Made by a program: the position numbers and the translations under genes. This document shows positions 53,693-61,680 of a stretch of 64,000 nt of DNA, one piece after another. Under the pieces are notes generated by a model. That model was not told where the DNA came from. It did no database searches and saw nothing but the letters and a program-made list of their open reading frames with translations. The DNA comes from an uncultured Collinsella sp. (lineage in GTDB: Bacteria; Actinomycetota; Coriobacteriia; Coriobacteriales; Coriobacteriaceae). How positions within the stretch are numbered: position 1 is the first letter of the stretch; each line of letters starts with the position of its first letter. The stretch spans positions 27,490-91,489 of the forward strand of contig CALKKS010000006.1 of assembly GCA_937995345.1 (NCBI GenBank), read 5' to 3'.

Positions 53693-55582
53693 CTAGGCCT
53701 TGGCAGCCTCGGCGTCGGCAGGAGCCTCGGCGGCAGCGGCGCGACCGTACTCGGCCTTGCCCATCTCGGACCACTCGGGCTCCTCGTCGGGCATGGAACC
53801 GGCCTCCTTGCCGAAGAACTCCTTGAGGCAGTTGACGGCGACGATGAGGCCCAGGACCATCAGCAGGACGGCAAAGACGAGCTGCAGGCCCTTGGTAGCG
53901 GCAACGGAGACGGCGGCCGTGGTGGCGGTAGCCGGGATGGTGCCGAAGAAGCCGTAAGCCTGGACGGCGGTCATGCAGCCCATGGCGCTCTGGACCAGCG
54001 AGGTGAAGGTGCAGCAGAGCAGGAAGGCGACGGGCACGTAGAGCATCCAACCCTTGCGGCCAGTGCACTTGCAGAACACGGCGAGGGTGATCATGGTCAT
54101 ACCGCCGAGCAGCTGGTTGGAAGCACCAAAGAGCGGCCAGATGTTGGCATAGCCACCAAAGGCGAGGGCGAGGCCGGGAAGCAGGGTAACGACCGTGGCG
54201 AACCAGGGGTTGCCGAGGACCTTCATGTAGCCGGCCTTGGACTCGATGGCCAGGGCATCGTTAGTCTGGGCAAAGAACTCGGAGAACGAGGTGCGAGCGA
54301 TGCGGGCGACGGCGTCGAGCGAGGTCAGGGCCAGAGCGGAGACGTTCATGGTCATGAAGACGGTAGCGAGTGTGCCGTCAACACCGAAGGCCTGCATACC
54401 GCGGGAGATGCCAGCGGCGAAGATCTGGAACGGGGTGGAAGCGACACCGGCGTTGAGGGCGCCCGTACCGGCGGTGTTCATGTCGGAGAACATGATGCCG
54501 GCGACGATGATGGCAAGGATGCCGACGAAGGACTCGACGATCATAGCGCCGTAACCGACCTTGACGGCGTCCTGCTCCTTCTCGACCTGCTTGGAGGAGG
54601 TACCAGAAGAAACGAGGCTGTGGAAACCGGAGAGAGCGCCGCAAGCAACGGAGACAAACAGGACCGGGAACATCATGCCGGAGGCACCAGAGAAGCCGGT
54701 GAAGACCGGAGCGGTCATCGTAGCCTGGCCGTTAGCACCCAGGACAACGATGCCGAGGACAGCGCAGGCGATCATGACGATCATCATGATGGAAGTGAGG
54801 TAGTCACGAGGGGTCTTGAGCATCTGGATGGGCATAGCGCCAGCGAAGACCAGGTAGACCATGACGACGGCGAACCACTGGAACTTGTCCAGGTAGACCG
54901 GGAACTGCATACCGACGGCAAACATGAGAACCATGAGCACCACGCCGGTAACGAACTCGGCGGCACCGGTGAGGTCGAACTTCTTCTGGGCCCAACCAAA
55001 GGCCATGGCGACGAAGGTGAACAGGATGGAGATGGTACCAGCACAGCCGGCGGCATAAGACTTGGTGAAGTCGATGGCACCGGTAGCAGCACCAGAAGCG
55101 TCAACGGCCGGGGTGAACATGAACGTCTTGCAGACCATGTCGGTGAAAGCGGCGATGACGATGATGCAGAACAGCCAGCAGAACAGCAGGAACAGGCGAC
55201 GGCCGGTCTTGCCGATGTACTTCTCGATGAGCTGAGCGAGCGACTTGCCGTTGTTCTTCATCGAAGCGTACAGGGCGCCGAAGTCGTGGACGGCACCAAA
55301 GAAGATGCCGCCGACGAGGACCCAGAGCACGACGGGCAACCAGCCAAAGGCCATGGCGACGATCGTACCCGTGACAGGGCCAGCACCGCAGATCGAGCTG
55401 AACTGGTGCGAGAACGCGGTGAAGGCGGAGACGGGCGAGAAGCTCTTGCCGTCCTTCATGCGCTTGGCCGGCGTGAGAGCCTCTTTGTCAACGCCCCACT
55501 TGTTGGCCAACCAGCGGCCGTAGCCCAGATAGCCGCAGGCGAGCACCGCCGCAGCCACAACCATGAGCAAAACTCCGTTCAT
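53693..55582 (-). CDS. cstA: CstA carbon-starvation transporter
   Basis: 629 residues, many membrane segments. SAFSHQFSSICGAGPVTGTIVA-type N-terminal motif (here FTAFSHQFSSICGAGPV) and GAVHDFGALYASMKNNGKS are diagnostic. Family members take up pyruvate or peptides when carbon is scarce. GAGGAGG precedes ATG. Transcribed alone behind a structured leader. Confidence 0.94.
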   Translation of the reverse strand: MNGVLLMVVAAAVLACGYLGYGRWLANKWGVDKEALTPAKRMKDGKSFSPVSAFTAFSHQFSSICGAGPVTGTIVAMAFGWLPVVLWVLVGGIFFGAVHDFGALYASMKNNGKSLAQLIEKYIGKTGRRLFLLFCWLFCIIVIAAFTDMVCKTFMFTPAVDASGAATGAIDFTKSYAAGCAGTISILFTFVAMAFGWAQKKFDLTGAAEFVTGVVLMVLMFAVGMQFPVYLDKFQWFAVVMVYLVFAGAMPIQMLKTPRDYLTSIMMIVMIACAVLGIVVLGANGQATMTAPVFTGFSGASGMMFPVLFVSVACGALSGFHSLVSSGTSSKQVEKEQDAVKVGYGAMIVESFVGILAIIVAGIMFSDMNTAGTGALNAGVASTPFQIFAAGISRGMQAFGVDGTLATVFMTMNVSALALTSLDAVARIARTSFSEFFAQTNDALAIESKAGYMKVLGNPWFATVVTLLPGLALAFGGYANIWPLFGASNQLLGGMTMITLAVFCKCTGRKGWMLYVPVAFLLCCTFTSLVQSAMGCMTAVQAYGFFGTIPATATTAAVSVAATKGLQLVFAVLLMVLGLIVAVNCLKEFFGKEAGSMPDEEPEWSEMGKAEYGRAAAAEAPADAEAAKA

Positions 55583-55615
55583 TACATTTCCTCCTCTAAA
55601 AAGAACTACTCAGAC

Positions 55616-55656
55616 ATAAAAAATGAGGGCCGTCGGTTGCGCTCGACGGCCCTCAT
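55616..55656 (-). terminator. Attenuator-like terminator in cstA leader
   Basis: ATGAGGGCCGTCG / CGACGGCCCTCAT stem (55623-55635, 55644-55656) then UUUUUU in minus-strand RNA, 34 nt before the cstA start. It lies between promoter and gene, so it can act only as an attenuator of cstA. Confidence 0.8.
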
Positions 55657-55680
55657 CTTCATCAGCCGCCCGTTATCGTA

Positions 55681-55705
55681 CGGGCTAGCTGTATGTGCTA
55701 ACCCG
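55681..55705 (-). promoter_or_regulatory. Second hairpin of cstA leader
   Basis: CGGGTTAGC / GCTAGCCCG pair (one G-U) between the leader ORF and the terminator; a possible alternative structure. Confidence 0.45.
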
Positions 55706-55707
55706 CA

Positions 55708-55776
55708 TCAGATAATTACTACGCTGATAATGTTTAGCTGATGCGTGAACATGTCTAAGAAATCCTCTTCAATCAT
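55708..55776 (-). CDS. Possible 22-residue cstA leader peptide
   Basis: ATG 55776 to TGA 55708; starts MIEEDFLDMF and ends NIISVVII, rich in Ile/Val toward the end. It lies between the promoter and two hairpins. The ribosome site is weak, so translation is unproven. Confidence 0.35.
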   Translation of the reverse strand: MIEEDFLDMFTHQLNIISVVII

Positions 55777-55825
55777 GATGCGAACGATCCGTGCGGTTCA
55801 CATCCCCCAGTGGATGAAACGCAGT

Positions 55826-55857
55826 ATGAAACTTTAGTTACCTAAAGTCAACGCAAA
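55826..55857 (-). promoter_or_regulatory. cstA promoter with palindrome in the spacer
   Basis: Minus strand: TTGACT, 17 bp, CATACT, a near-consensus housekeeping promoter. The region contains ACTTTAG-GTAA-CTAAAGT, a perfect palindrome that overlaps the -35 and fills the spacer, a classic repressor position. Confidence 0.75.
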
Positions 55858-55949
55858 TTTGTAATGAATTTTCAACTTTTTTTGAATTTCTCGGTATAAA
55901 ACGCCAGTGACCTCGGACTTTATCCTGCGACAGTTTTTGCATGAGGGAT

Positions 55950-56102
55950 GTCCCTGCGCGCTGCGGGAGCCGGGCGGCACATATGAACTTTCCTGCTCTA
56001 CAGTCCTGCGCAAGACGGAAAGCACATTAAGTGCTTTCCTTTGCGTGCGGAACTCGCGATAAAGTTCATATGTGCCGCCCGGCTCCCGCAGCGCGCAGGG
56101 AC
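55950..56102 (-). repeat. Hairpin element H1, copy B
   Basis: Perfect 41-bp arms (55950-55990, 56062-56102) around a 71-nt core. Core reads on the minus strand and equals copies A and C except in the inner stem, which is GGAAAGCAC-TTAAT-GTGCTTTCC here: paired changes keep the stem. Confidence 0.9.
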
Positions 56103-56125
56103 TCCCATCCCAAATCTCAACTCTG

Positions 56126-56160
56126 TTATCATAATTACGATAATATCCTGATAGCTCAGG
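56126..56160 (+). promoter_or_regulatory. TA operon promoter/operator
   Basis: TTATC (56126-56130) and GATAA (56139-56143) form an inverted repeat next to a TAATAT -10-like box; a usual place for antitoxin autoregulation. AGGAGG follows at 56158. Confidence 0.45.
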
Positions 56161-56168
56161 AGGTAGCT

Positions 56169-56444
56169 GTGAATATTAGGCCAGTCTCAGATCTTAGAAA
56201 TCACTACCCGGACGTTGAACGCGAAGTCGAACAAGAGGGTCCGGTTTTTCTAACTAAAAACGGGCGGGGCTCTATGGTCGTCATGAGCTTTGAGCAGTAC
56301 AAGTCGCTGAGCAATACAATCGAGAGCGCCCTTGATGCCGCTGATCGTCAGGCCGCCAGCATGCATCTTCGCTATACACACGACGATGTCTTTGGCTCTG
56401 TCAGAAAAATGCTCAACGGCAGTCTCGATGAACAGGCCCTATAA
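56169..56444 (+). CDS. Phd/YefM-family antitoxin
   Basis: 91 residues from GTG 56169, chosen for AGGAGG 6 nt upstream and because VNIRPVSDLRNHYPDVEREV is the family start. GPVFLTKNGRGSMVVMS completes the DNA-binding fold. The C-terminal part should wrap the toxin. The toxin gene overlaps by 17 bp. Confidence 0.9.
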   Translation: MNIRPVSDLRNHYPDVEREVEQEGPVFLTKNGRGSMVVMSFEQYKSLSNTIESALDAADRQAASMHLRYTHDDVFGSVRKMLNGSLDEQAL

Positions 56445-56742
56445 GCTCCGCTATCTTCCCCTATTTTGGGAGGACCTCAGCCAAGCAGCGTCATATATCG
56501 CCTTTGATCTCAATAACCCCGCTGCAGCAAATAGGCTTGTCGACAATGTTGAAGCAGGCATACTCGAACATCTCAAGAATCCAACCATGTCACCAACATA
56601 CCCTTCGACAAGAAGGCGGTTGCACCCGTATTACCGCTTCTACGTTGGCAACTACATGGTTTTTTATGTCGTCATCGACGACGTTATGGAAGTCCGCCGA
56701 CTGCTATATAAGAGACGAGATATTGAGTCGATTATCAGGTAG
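56428..56742 (+). CDS. RelE/ParE-family toxin
   Basis: 104 residues from ATG 56428 (MNRPYKLRYLPLFWEDL). The C-terminus HPYYRFYVGNYMVFYVVID...VRRLLYKRRDIESII matches RelE/ParE toxins. Target (ribosomal mRNA cleavage or gyrase) cannot be told. Coupled to its antitoxin; bracketed by H1 copies B and C. Confidence 0.88.
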   Translation: MNRPYKLRYLPLFWEDLSQAASYIAFDLNNPAAANRLVDNVEAGILEHLKNPTMSPTYPSTRRRLHPYYRFYVGNYMVFYVVIDDVMEVRRLLYKRRDIESIIR

Positions 56743-56844
56743 GTTTCTTTCAGCTAAAGAACGCCGGAAATTCGACGCAGACTGGCTAACCTTGCTGGAC
56801 GTTGTCGACGCCGATCCAGCTCATAAGCCATATCGATACAGAAA

Positions 56845-57001
56845 GGTCCCCGGCGCCGCCCGGGCGCCAACGGCCGCATATGAACTTTATCGCGAGTTCC
56901 GCACGAACAGGAGGCCACTTAATGTGGCCTCCGTCGTGAGCAGGACTGTAGAGCAGGAAAGTTCATATGCGGCCGTTGGCGCACGGGCAGCGCCGGGGAC
57001 C
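56845..57001 (+). repeat. Hairpin element H1, copy C
   Basis: 43-bp arms (56845-56887, 56959-57001) with two mismatches around a 71-nt core. The core equals copy B outside the inner stems, which are CACGA/TCGTG and GGAGGCCAC/GTGGCCTCC. It ends 13 bp before the tsaB-rimI-tsaD stop, between convergent genes. Confidence 0.9.
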
Positions 57002-57013
57002 GCGCCTTTGCGA

Positions 57014-59398
57014 CTACAGTGTCATGTTCGGATCGGCGTCGACGTCGAACGGCGAGATTTCTCCTCGGTCGAATTTACGGCGGGCGACCTCCGCGATCAT
57101 GGCGGCGTTGTCGGTGCATGCCGAGAGAGGCGGCACCGTCACGCGGATGCCTTGGCGCCCGAGCTTCTTGATCATCATCTCGCGCAGATGCGGGTTAGCC
57201 GAAACGCCGCCGCCGATGCAGTATTCCTTGCATCCGGTGGCATGCAGCGCGTTCTTGGCCTTCTTGTACTGAACGTCAAAGACCGCAGCCTCGAACGAAG
57301 CCGCCAGGTCGGGCAGATGAATCGTACGCCCGGCTTTGGTCTCCTGCTCAATGTAGAGCGTCACGGCCGTCTTAAGGCCCGAAAGCGAGAATCGATAGTC
57401 TCCCCTACTATTGAGCGCACGGGGGAAGTCAATCGCGCGGGGATTGCCCGTCTCGGCCAGCTTGGAGATGATGGGGCCGCCGGGATAGCCCAGACCCAGC
57501 GCCTTAGCCACCTTGTCGAAGGCCTCACCCACGGCGTCGTCGAGCGTCTCGCCGAGCACCTCGTAGTCGCCCCACGCCTTGACGTGAACAAGCATGGTAT
57601 GACCGCCCGAGACGAGTGTGAAGATAAACGGCGGCTTGAGATCGGGCTGCGCCAGCAGGTTGGCGAACAGATGACCTTCCAGATGGTTGACGCACACGAG
57701 CGGTTTACCGGCGGCATAGGCAAAGCCCTTGGCAAAGGCGACGCCCACCACCAGAGCACCCACCAGGCCCGGACCCTGTGTCACGCCAACAGCGGCGAGT
57801 TCGCTCGGCGCGATGGCTCCGCCCTCAAGACCAAGCGATACCGCGGCATCCTCGAGCGCCGCGTCCACGACGCTCACGATGACCTCAACGTGCTTGCGCG
57901 AAGCGATCTCGGGCACTACGCCGCCAAAACGGGCATGAAAATCGATCTGCGTCGAAACCTGATTGGCCAGCATATTGCCGTCCGCATCGATAATCGCCAC
58001 AGCCGTCTCATCGCACGAGCTCTCGATGGCAAGCACCAGGCGACGGCGCTCAATTTCGGCGCGTTCCTCAACGGTGCGCTCGGGTGCAGGTAGCGGCCAT
58101 ACACGCTGCTCAGCCGCCGTCGGCTCCGGCGAAGCGTTGTCGACCGGGAGCACCAAGGGCAGCGGTGCCGTCATGATAAAGGCATCTTTGCCAACACCGT
58201 AGTAACCGCGGCGGCAGCCCGCCTCGGTAAAGCCCAGGGAGGCATAGAGCGCAATAGCGCCCTCGTTGCCATCCTCAACCTCGAGCGATGCTGTCGTACA
58301 GCCGAGCATCTGGGCATCGTAGCTCACATGCGACAGCAGCTTGCGGGCAATACCCTCGCGGCGATGCTTCGGGTCGACGGCAACATCCAGAATCTGTACG
58401 TCGCCGTCTACGACCATGCCACCGGCAAGCCCCAGCAGCTGACCGTCGTCGTGCGCCACCCACCAGCTGCGCGGCGCCGCAACATCCTCGCCCAGCTCGG
58501 ACAGGAACATGCCCGGCGTCCACGCCTCGTGCCCAGCGCCTTCAAAGCAGGCGGCCTCCAGCGCGCTCGCACCCTCGGCGTCCGCCGCACCCATGGGGCG
58601 GAATTGCAGATGGCGACCGGCGAGCTCATCGGCGACGCCCGTAATTTCGCTCTGCGCGCTCTCGGCAAGACCGAGGCGTTTGCGCTCGTTTTCCTCGGCG
58701 TCAGAAAGGCGCGTATAGATCGGCAGGACGCGGGCCGGGTCGCCGTCACCCGCGGCATGCGCAAGGAGGAGGCCCTCGCCCGAAGGCCACCACAAGTCGC
58801 GCTCTACGCAGCGAGCGGCCTCATCCTCGCCCAGCAGCTTGCCATAGCGCACGAGACCGTCGCCAGTCAGCTGAACCTGGTCCCAGTCCGCGGCTTGGCG
58901 CCACTCATCGAGCGCCACGGCAGCCTTGACCACGTGCTCGCGCTCAAACTGACGCTCGGCGCCCTCGTCGCTCAGCACATACAAAGCCGGATACACCTCG
59001 CCGCGCATGGCATCGGCCAAAATGCCGAGCTTGCCACGCACGCCAGCCTTCCACGCGGTCCATGCGCAGGCATCGAGCGTCGACACACCCAACAGCGGCA
59101 CGTTGGCACCGCGCGCCAAGCCCTTGGCGGTGGAAATGCCGATACGCACACCGGTAAACGAACCCGGACCGCGACCGACGACGTAACTGCCCACGTCAGC
59201 ACGGTCCATGCCAGCCTGAGCAAGCACGCTGTCGACGGTATTCACGAGCTCCACATTGGCATGGCGACGACACATATGGTCGCCACTCACCAGCTTCGCC
59301 TCGCCCGTCTGTTCATCAGTCCAGCTTGCCGCGCAGGCAAGCATATCGGTCGAAGTATCGAGCGCCACCACCAGCGCGTAATCGTTATGCAAGCTCAT
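57014..59398 (-). CDS. TsaB-RimI-TsaD fusion (t6A synthesis and acetyltransferase)
   Basis: 794 residues from ATG 59398, overlapping tsaE by 14 bp. Residues 1 to about 235 are TsaB (VALDTSTDMLAC, VVGRGPGSFTGVRIGISTAKGLA). About 262-430 is a GNAT acetyltransferase of RimI type (VDPKHRREGIARKLL). About 453-794 is TsaD (LAIESSCDETAVAI, metal-binding VNHLEGH, VSGGHT, GGGVSAN). TsaB and TsaD with TsaE attach threonylcarbamoyl to A37 of tRNA; RimI acetylates a ribosomal N-terminus. Confidence 0.95.
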   Translation of the reverse strand: MSLHNDYALVVALDTSTDMLACAASWTDEQTGEAKLVSGDHMCRRHANVELVNTVDSVLAQAGMDRADVGSYVVGRGPGSFTGVRIGISTAKGLARGANVPLLGVSTLDACAWTAWKAGVRGKLGILADAMRGEVYPALYVLSDEGAERQFEREHVVKAAVALDEWRQAADWDQVQLTGDGLVRYGKLLGEDEAARCVERDLWWPSGEGLLLAHAAGDGDPARVLPIYTRLSDAEENERKRLGLAESAQSEITGVADELAGRHLQFRPMGAADAEGASALEAACFEGAGHEAWTPGMFLSELGEDVAAPRSWWVAHDDGQLLGLAGGMVVDGDVQILDVAVDPKHRREGIARKLLSHVSYDAQMLGCTTASLEVEDGNEGAIALYASLGFTEAGCRRGYYGVGKDAFIMTAPLPLVLPVDNASPEPTAAEQRVWPLPAPERTVEERAEIERRRLVLAIESSCDETAVAIIDADGNMLANQVSTQIDFHARFGGVVPEIASRKHVEVIVSVVDAALEDAAVSLGLEGGAIAPSELAAVGVTQGPGLVGALVVGVAFAKGFAYAAGKPLVCVNHLEGHLFANLLAQPDLKPPFIFTLVSGGHTMLVHVKAWGDYEVLGETLDDAVGEAFDKVAKALGLGYPGGPIISKLAETGNPRAIDFPRALNSRGDYRFSLSGLKTAVTLYIEQETKAGRTIHLPDLAASFEAAVFDVQYKKAKNALHATGCKEYCIGGGVSANPHLREMMIKKLGRQGIRVTVPPLSACTDNAAMIAEVARRKFDRGEISPFDVDADPNMTL

Positions 59399-59891
59399 CT
59401 TGTACAGCCTTATCAATCAAATCGGAAAGCTCCGCTGCGCGCTCGCCGTGCGCCTCGAGCGTTATCGTTCGCACGTCGCTATCGTTCTCATCACGCTTAA
59501 GCGTTACCGAAAGATACTCGTCTGTCAGTTCATCCTGGAACTGTTCGCCCCACTCCAACAGACAGGCACCCTCATAGCCCAGTACATCGAAAATGCCCGT
59601 ATCCTCGAGCTCGTAAGCATGCTCCAGACGGTACAGGTCAAAGTGGAACAGCGGAATACGCCCCTGATCATGAACGGCCATGAGTGCGAATGTGGGGCTC
59701 GTGACCATATGGCCGTCGCCCAGACCACGCGAAACGCCCTTGGTAAAGTGGGTTTTACCCACCCCGAGGCCGCCGGTCAAGATCAGCACATCACCATCTT
59801 CCAGGCACGGCGCAACCAGCTCGCCAAAGTGCTCCGTATCGGCAGAGCAAGCCGTTTTATAAATACCTACCCCCAGGCGCTCCAGGGACAT
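59385..59891 (-). CDS. tsaE: tRNA t6A synthesis ATPase
   Basis: 168 residues. P-loop TGGLGVGKTHFTKG, then SPTFALM and FHFDLYRL, Walker B-like LEWGEQF. Hydrolyses ATP to reset the TsaB-TsaD complex; it overlaps the fusion gene that encodes both partners. Confidence 0.95.
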   Translation of the reverse strand: MSLERLGVGIYKTACSADTEHFGELVAPCLEDGDVLILTGGLGVGKTHFTKGVSRGLGDGHMVTSPTFALMAVHDQGRIPLFHFDLYRLEHAYELEDTGIFDVLGYEGACLLEWGEQFQDELTDEYLSVTLKRDENDSDVRTITLEAHGERAAELSDLIDKAVQDELA

Positions 59892-59903
59892 ATATGCTCC
59901 TTA

Positions 59904-60524
59904 TTATTCCGAGGCACCCTCTGGCGCGGGATGCCGCTCCAGATAGTCGCCCAGCATCTTAAAGTCTTCCTCCAGCAGCTCCTGCCACGCCGGATTACGC
60001 AGCGCCGCCGCCGGATGGAACGTGGGCATCACCACAAAATGCCCCATCTGATGGAACCTGCCGCGCAGCTTGGTGATGCCGATCTCGGTCTTAAGCACAA
60101 AGTGCGTCGCGGGATTACCGAGCGTCACGATGATATCGGGCCAAATGCTCCGAATCTGCTCACGCAAAAACGGTGAACAGGCCAGCACTTCCTCGGGCCG
60201 AGGATTGCGATTTCCCGGTGGCCGACACTTAAGCACGTTGGCAATGTAGACGTCTTCGCGCTTGAGGCCAGCCAGCGACAGGATGCCGTTGAGGTCTTCG
60301 CCCGCCGCCCCCACAAACGGTTCGCCTTGCAGATCCTCGTTACGCCCCGGCGCCTCGCCGATAAACATGACGCGGGCGTGGGGGTTTCCCACGCCAAACA
60401 CGATGTTATGGCGCGACTGATAGAGCTGGCAGAGATGGCAGTCGCCTAAAACAGCCTCAATCTCCTCGAGCGCAACCTCGCGCGGCGCCTGGTGACTATG
60501 TCCGGGAATGTGCATGACGCCCAT
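59904..60524 (-). CDS. Family 4 uracil-DNA glycosylase
   Basis: 206 residues. Fe-S Cys pattern CHLCQL ... CRPPGNRNPRPEEVLAC, active-site GEAPGRNEDLQGEPFVGAAG and HPAAALRNP. Removes uracil from DNA. Sits in the operon between alr and tsaE. Confidence 0.92.
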   Translation of the reverse strand: MGVMHIPGHSHQAPREVALEEIEAVLGDCHLCQLYQSRHNIVFGVGNPHARVMFIGEAPGRNEDLQGEPFVGAAGEDLNGILSLAGLKREDVYIANVLKCRPPGNRNPRPEEVLACSPFLREQIRSIWPDIIVTLGNPATHFVLKTEIGITKLRGRFHQMGHFVVMPTFHPAAALRNPAWQELLEEDFKMLGDYLERHPAPEGASE

Positions 60525-60532
60525 GGCGGCTC

Positions 60533-61678
60533 CTACACGTAAATCTTGTCAAGACGCATGCCAAAGCCGCAGGCGACCTCGTAGTTAATCGTGCCGCGCA
60601 GTCGGGCCATCTCGTCCATAGTGATCTCGGCATCGCCATCGCGGCCGACAATAATCATCTCGTCACCATGCTCGGCCTCGGGAATCTCATGTGCCGGGTT
60701 GGACTGAATGGCGACCATAAACTGGTCCATGCAGATGTTACCCACCTGACGCACGCGCTCGCCGTGATACAGCACGTCCATACGATTGGAGAGCGTACGC
60801 GAAAGACCGTCGGCATATCCAATCGGCAGCGTGCAAATCTGAACGCGTGTACGCGGCACGCGATAGGTATATCCGTAGCCCACGCCCTCGCCCATCGCAG
60901 GATGCGCCACGCGTGTCACGCGCGCATGCACGCTCATAACAGGATCGAGCTGCATCACGCGACCACTCAGCTCGCATGGTTGCATGCCATACAAGCCAAC
61001 GCCGGCGCGAATCATATCAAAATGCATCGAGGGATCGAGCATCGAGGACGGCGTGTTGGCACAGTGCACGATACCGCACTCAAAACCCGCGTCCTTAATG
61101 GCCTGAACGGCCTCGGTAAAGCGTTGGCACTGCAGTTTGTAGTCCCAACCCGAAGGTTCATCGGCCGTGGCGAAGTGCGTAAAGACGCCATCACACTGGA
61201 TACCGCGATGGAAGCTAATACCACGAACAAAGTCGAGCACCTGCGTGTAGTGAACACCGATGCGGTTCATGCCCGTCTCAATGGCTAGATGGTACTTGCC
61301 CACCTTGTCTGCCGCGACAGCGCACTCGCCATAGGCAAGGGCGAAATCGGACGTATAGACCGAAGGCATAATGTCAAACTCAAGCAGTGTGGGGATAGCC
61401 TCGATAGGCGGCTCGCTCAAGATCAGGATGGGCTTGGTAATTCCGCCCCGACGTAGCTCAACACCCTCGCTGACCGTCGCCACCGCGAACATGTCGGCTC
61501 CGGCCGAGTACATGATTTTGGCGCACTCAACGGCACCGTGGCCATAGGCATCGGCCTTGACCACGCAGCACAGTCGCTGACGTGGATCGAGCAGGTTCTT
61601 GTAAGCCCTCGTGTTGCGGCGAAGCGCCCCGCGGTCAATCTCAACCCAGGACCAGCGCGTCAAATCGGCTTTATTCAT
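60533..61678 (-). CDS. alr: Alanine racemase
   Basis: 381 residues. PLP Lys about 41 in CVVKADAYGHGA; second catalytic Tyr region VGYGYTYRVPRTR and CTLPIGYADG. Makes D-alanine for the wall. Starts 2 bp after nnr. Confidence 0.96.
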   Translation of the reverse strand: MNKADLTRWSWVEIDRGALRRNTRAYKNLLDPRQRLCCVVKADAYGHGAVECAKIMYSAGADMFAVATVSEGVELRRGGITKPILILSEPPIEAIPTLLEFDIMPSVYTSDFALAYGECAVAADKVGKYHLAIETGMNRIGVHYTQVLDFVRGISFHRGIQCDGVFTHFATADEPSGWDYKLQCQRFTEAVQAIKDAGFECGIVHCANTPSSMLDPSMHFDMIRAGVGLYGMQPCELSGRVMQLDPVMSVHARVTRVAHPAMGEGVGYGYTYRVPRTRVQICTLPIGYADGLSRTLSNRMDVLYHGERVRQVGNICMDQFMVAIQSNPAHEIPEAEHGDEMIIVGRDGDAEITMDEMARLRGTINYEVACGFGMRLDKIYV

Positions 61679-61680
61679 GA

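Larger units (their letters stand above)
55583..56168. other. 586-bp region between cstA and the TA pair
   Basis: Contains the cstA leader and promoter, hairpin element H1 copy B, and the TA promoter. Nothing else coding. Confidence 0.6.

Noticed and set aside
56504..58093. 529-codon plus-strand frame across TA toxin, H1 and tsaD
   Set aside because: It starts out of frame in the toxin, runs through a hairpin and then antisense to TsaD; no family features.
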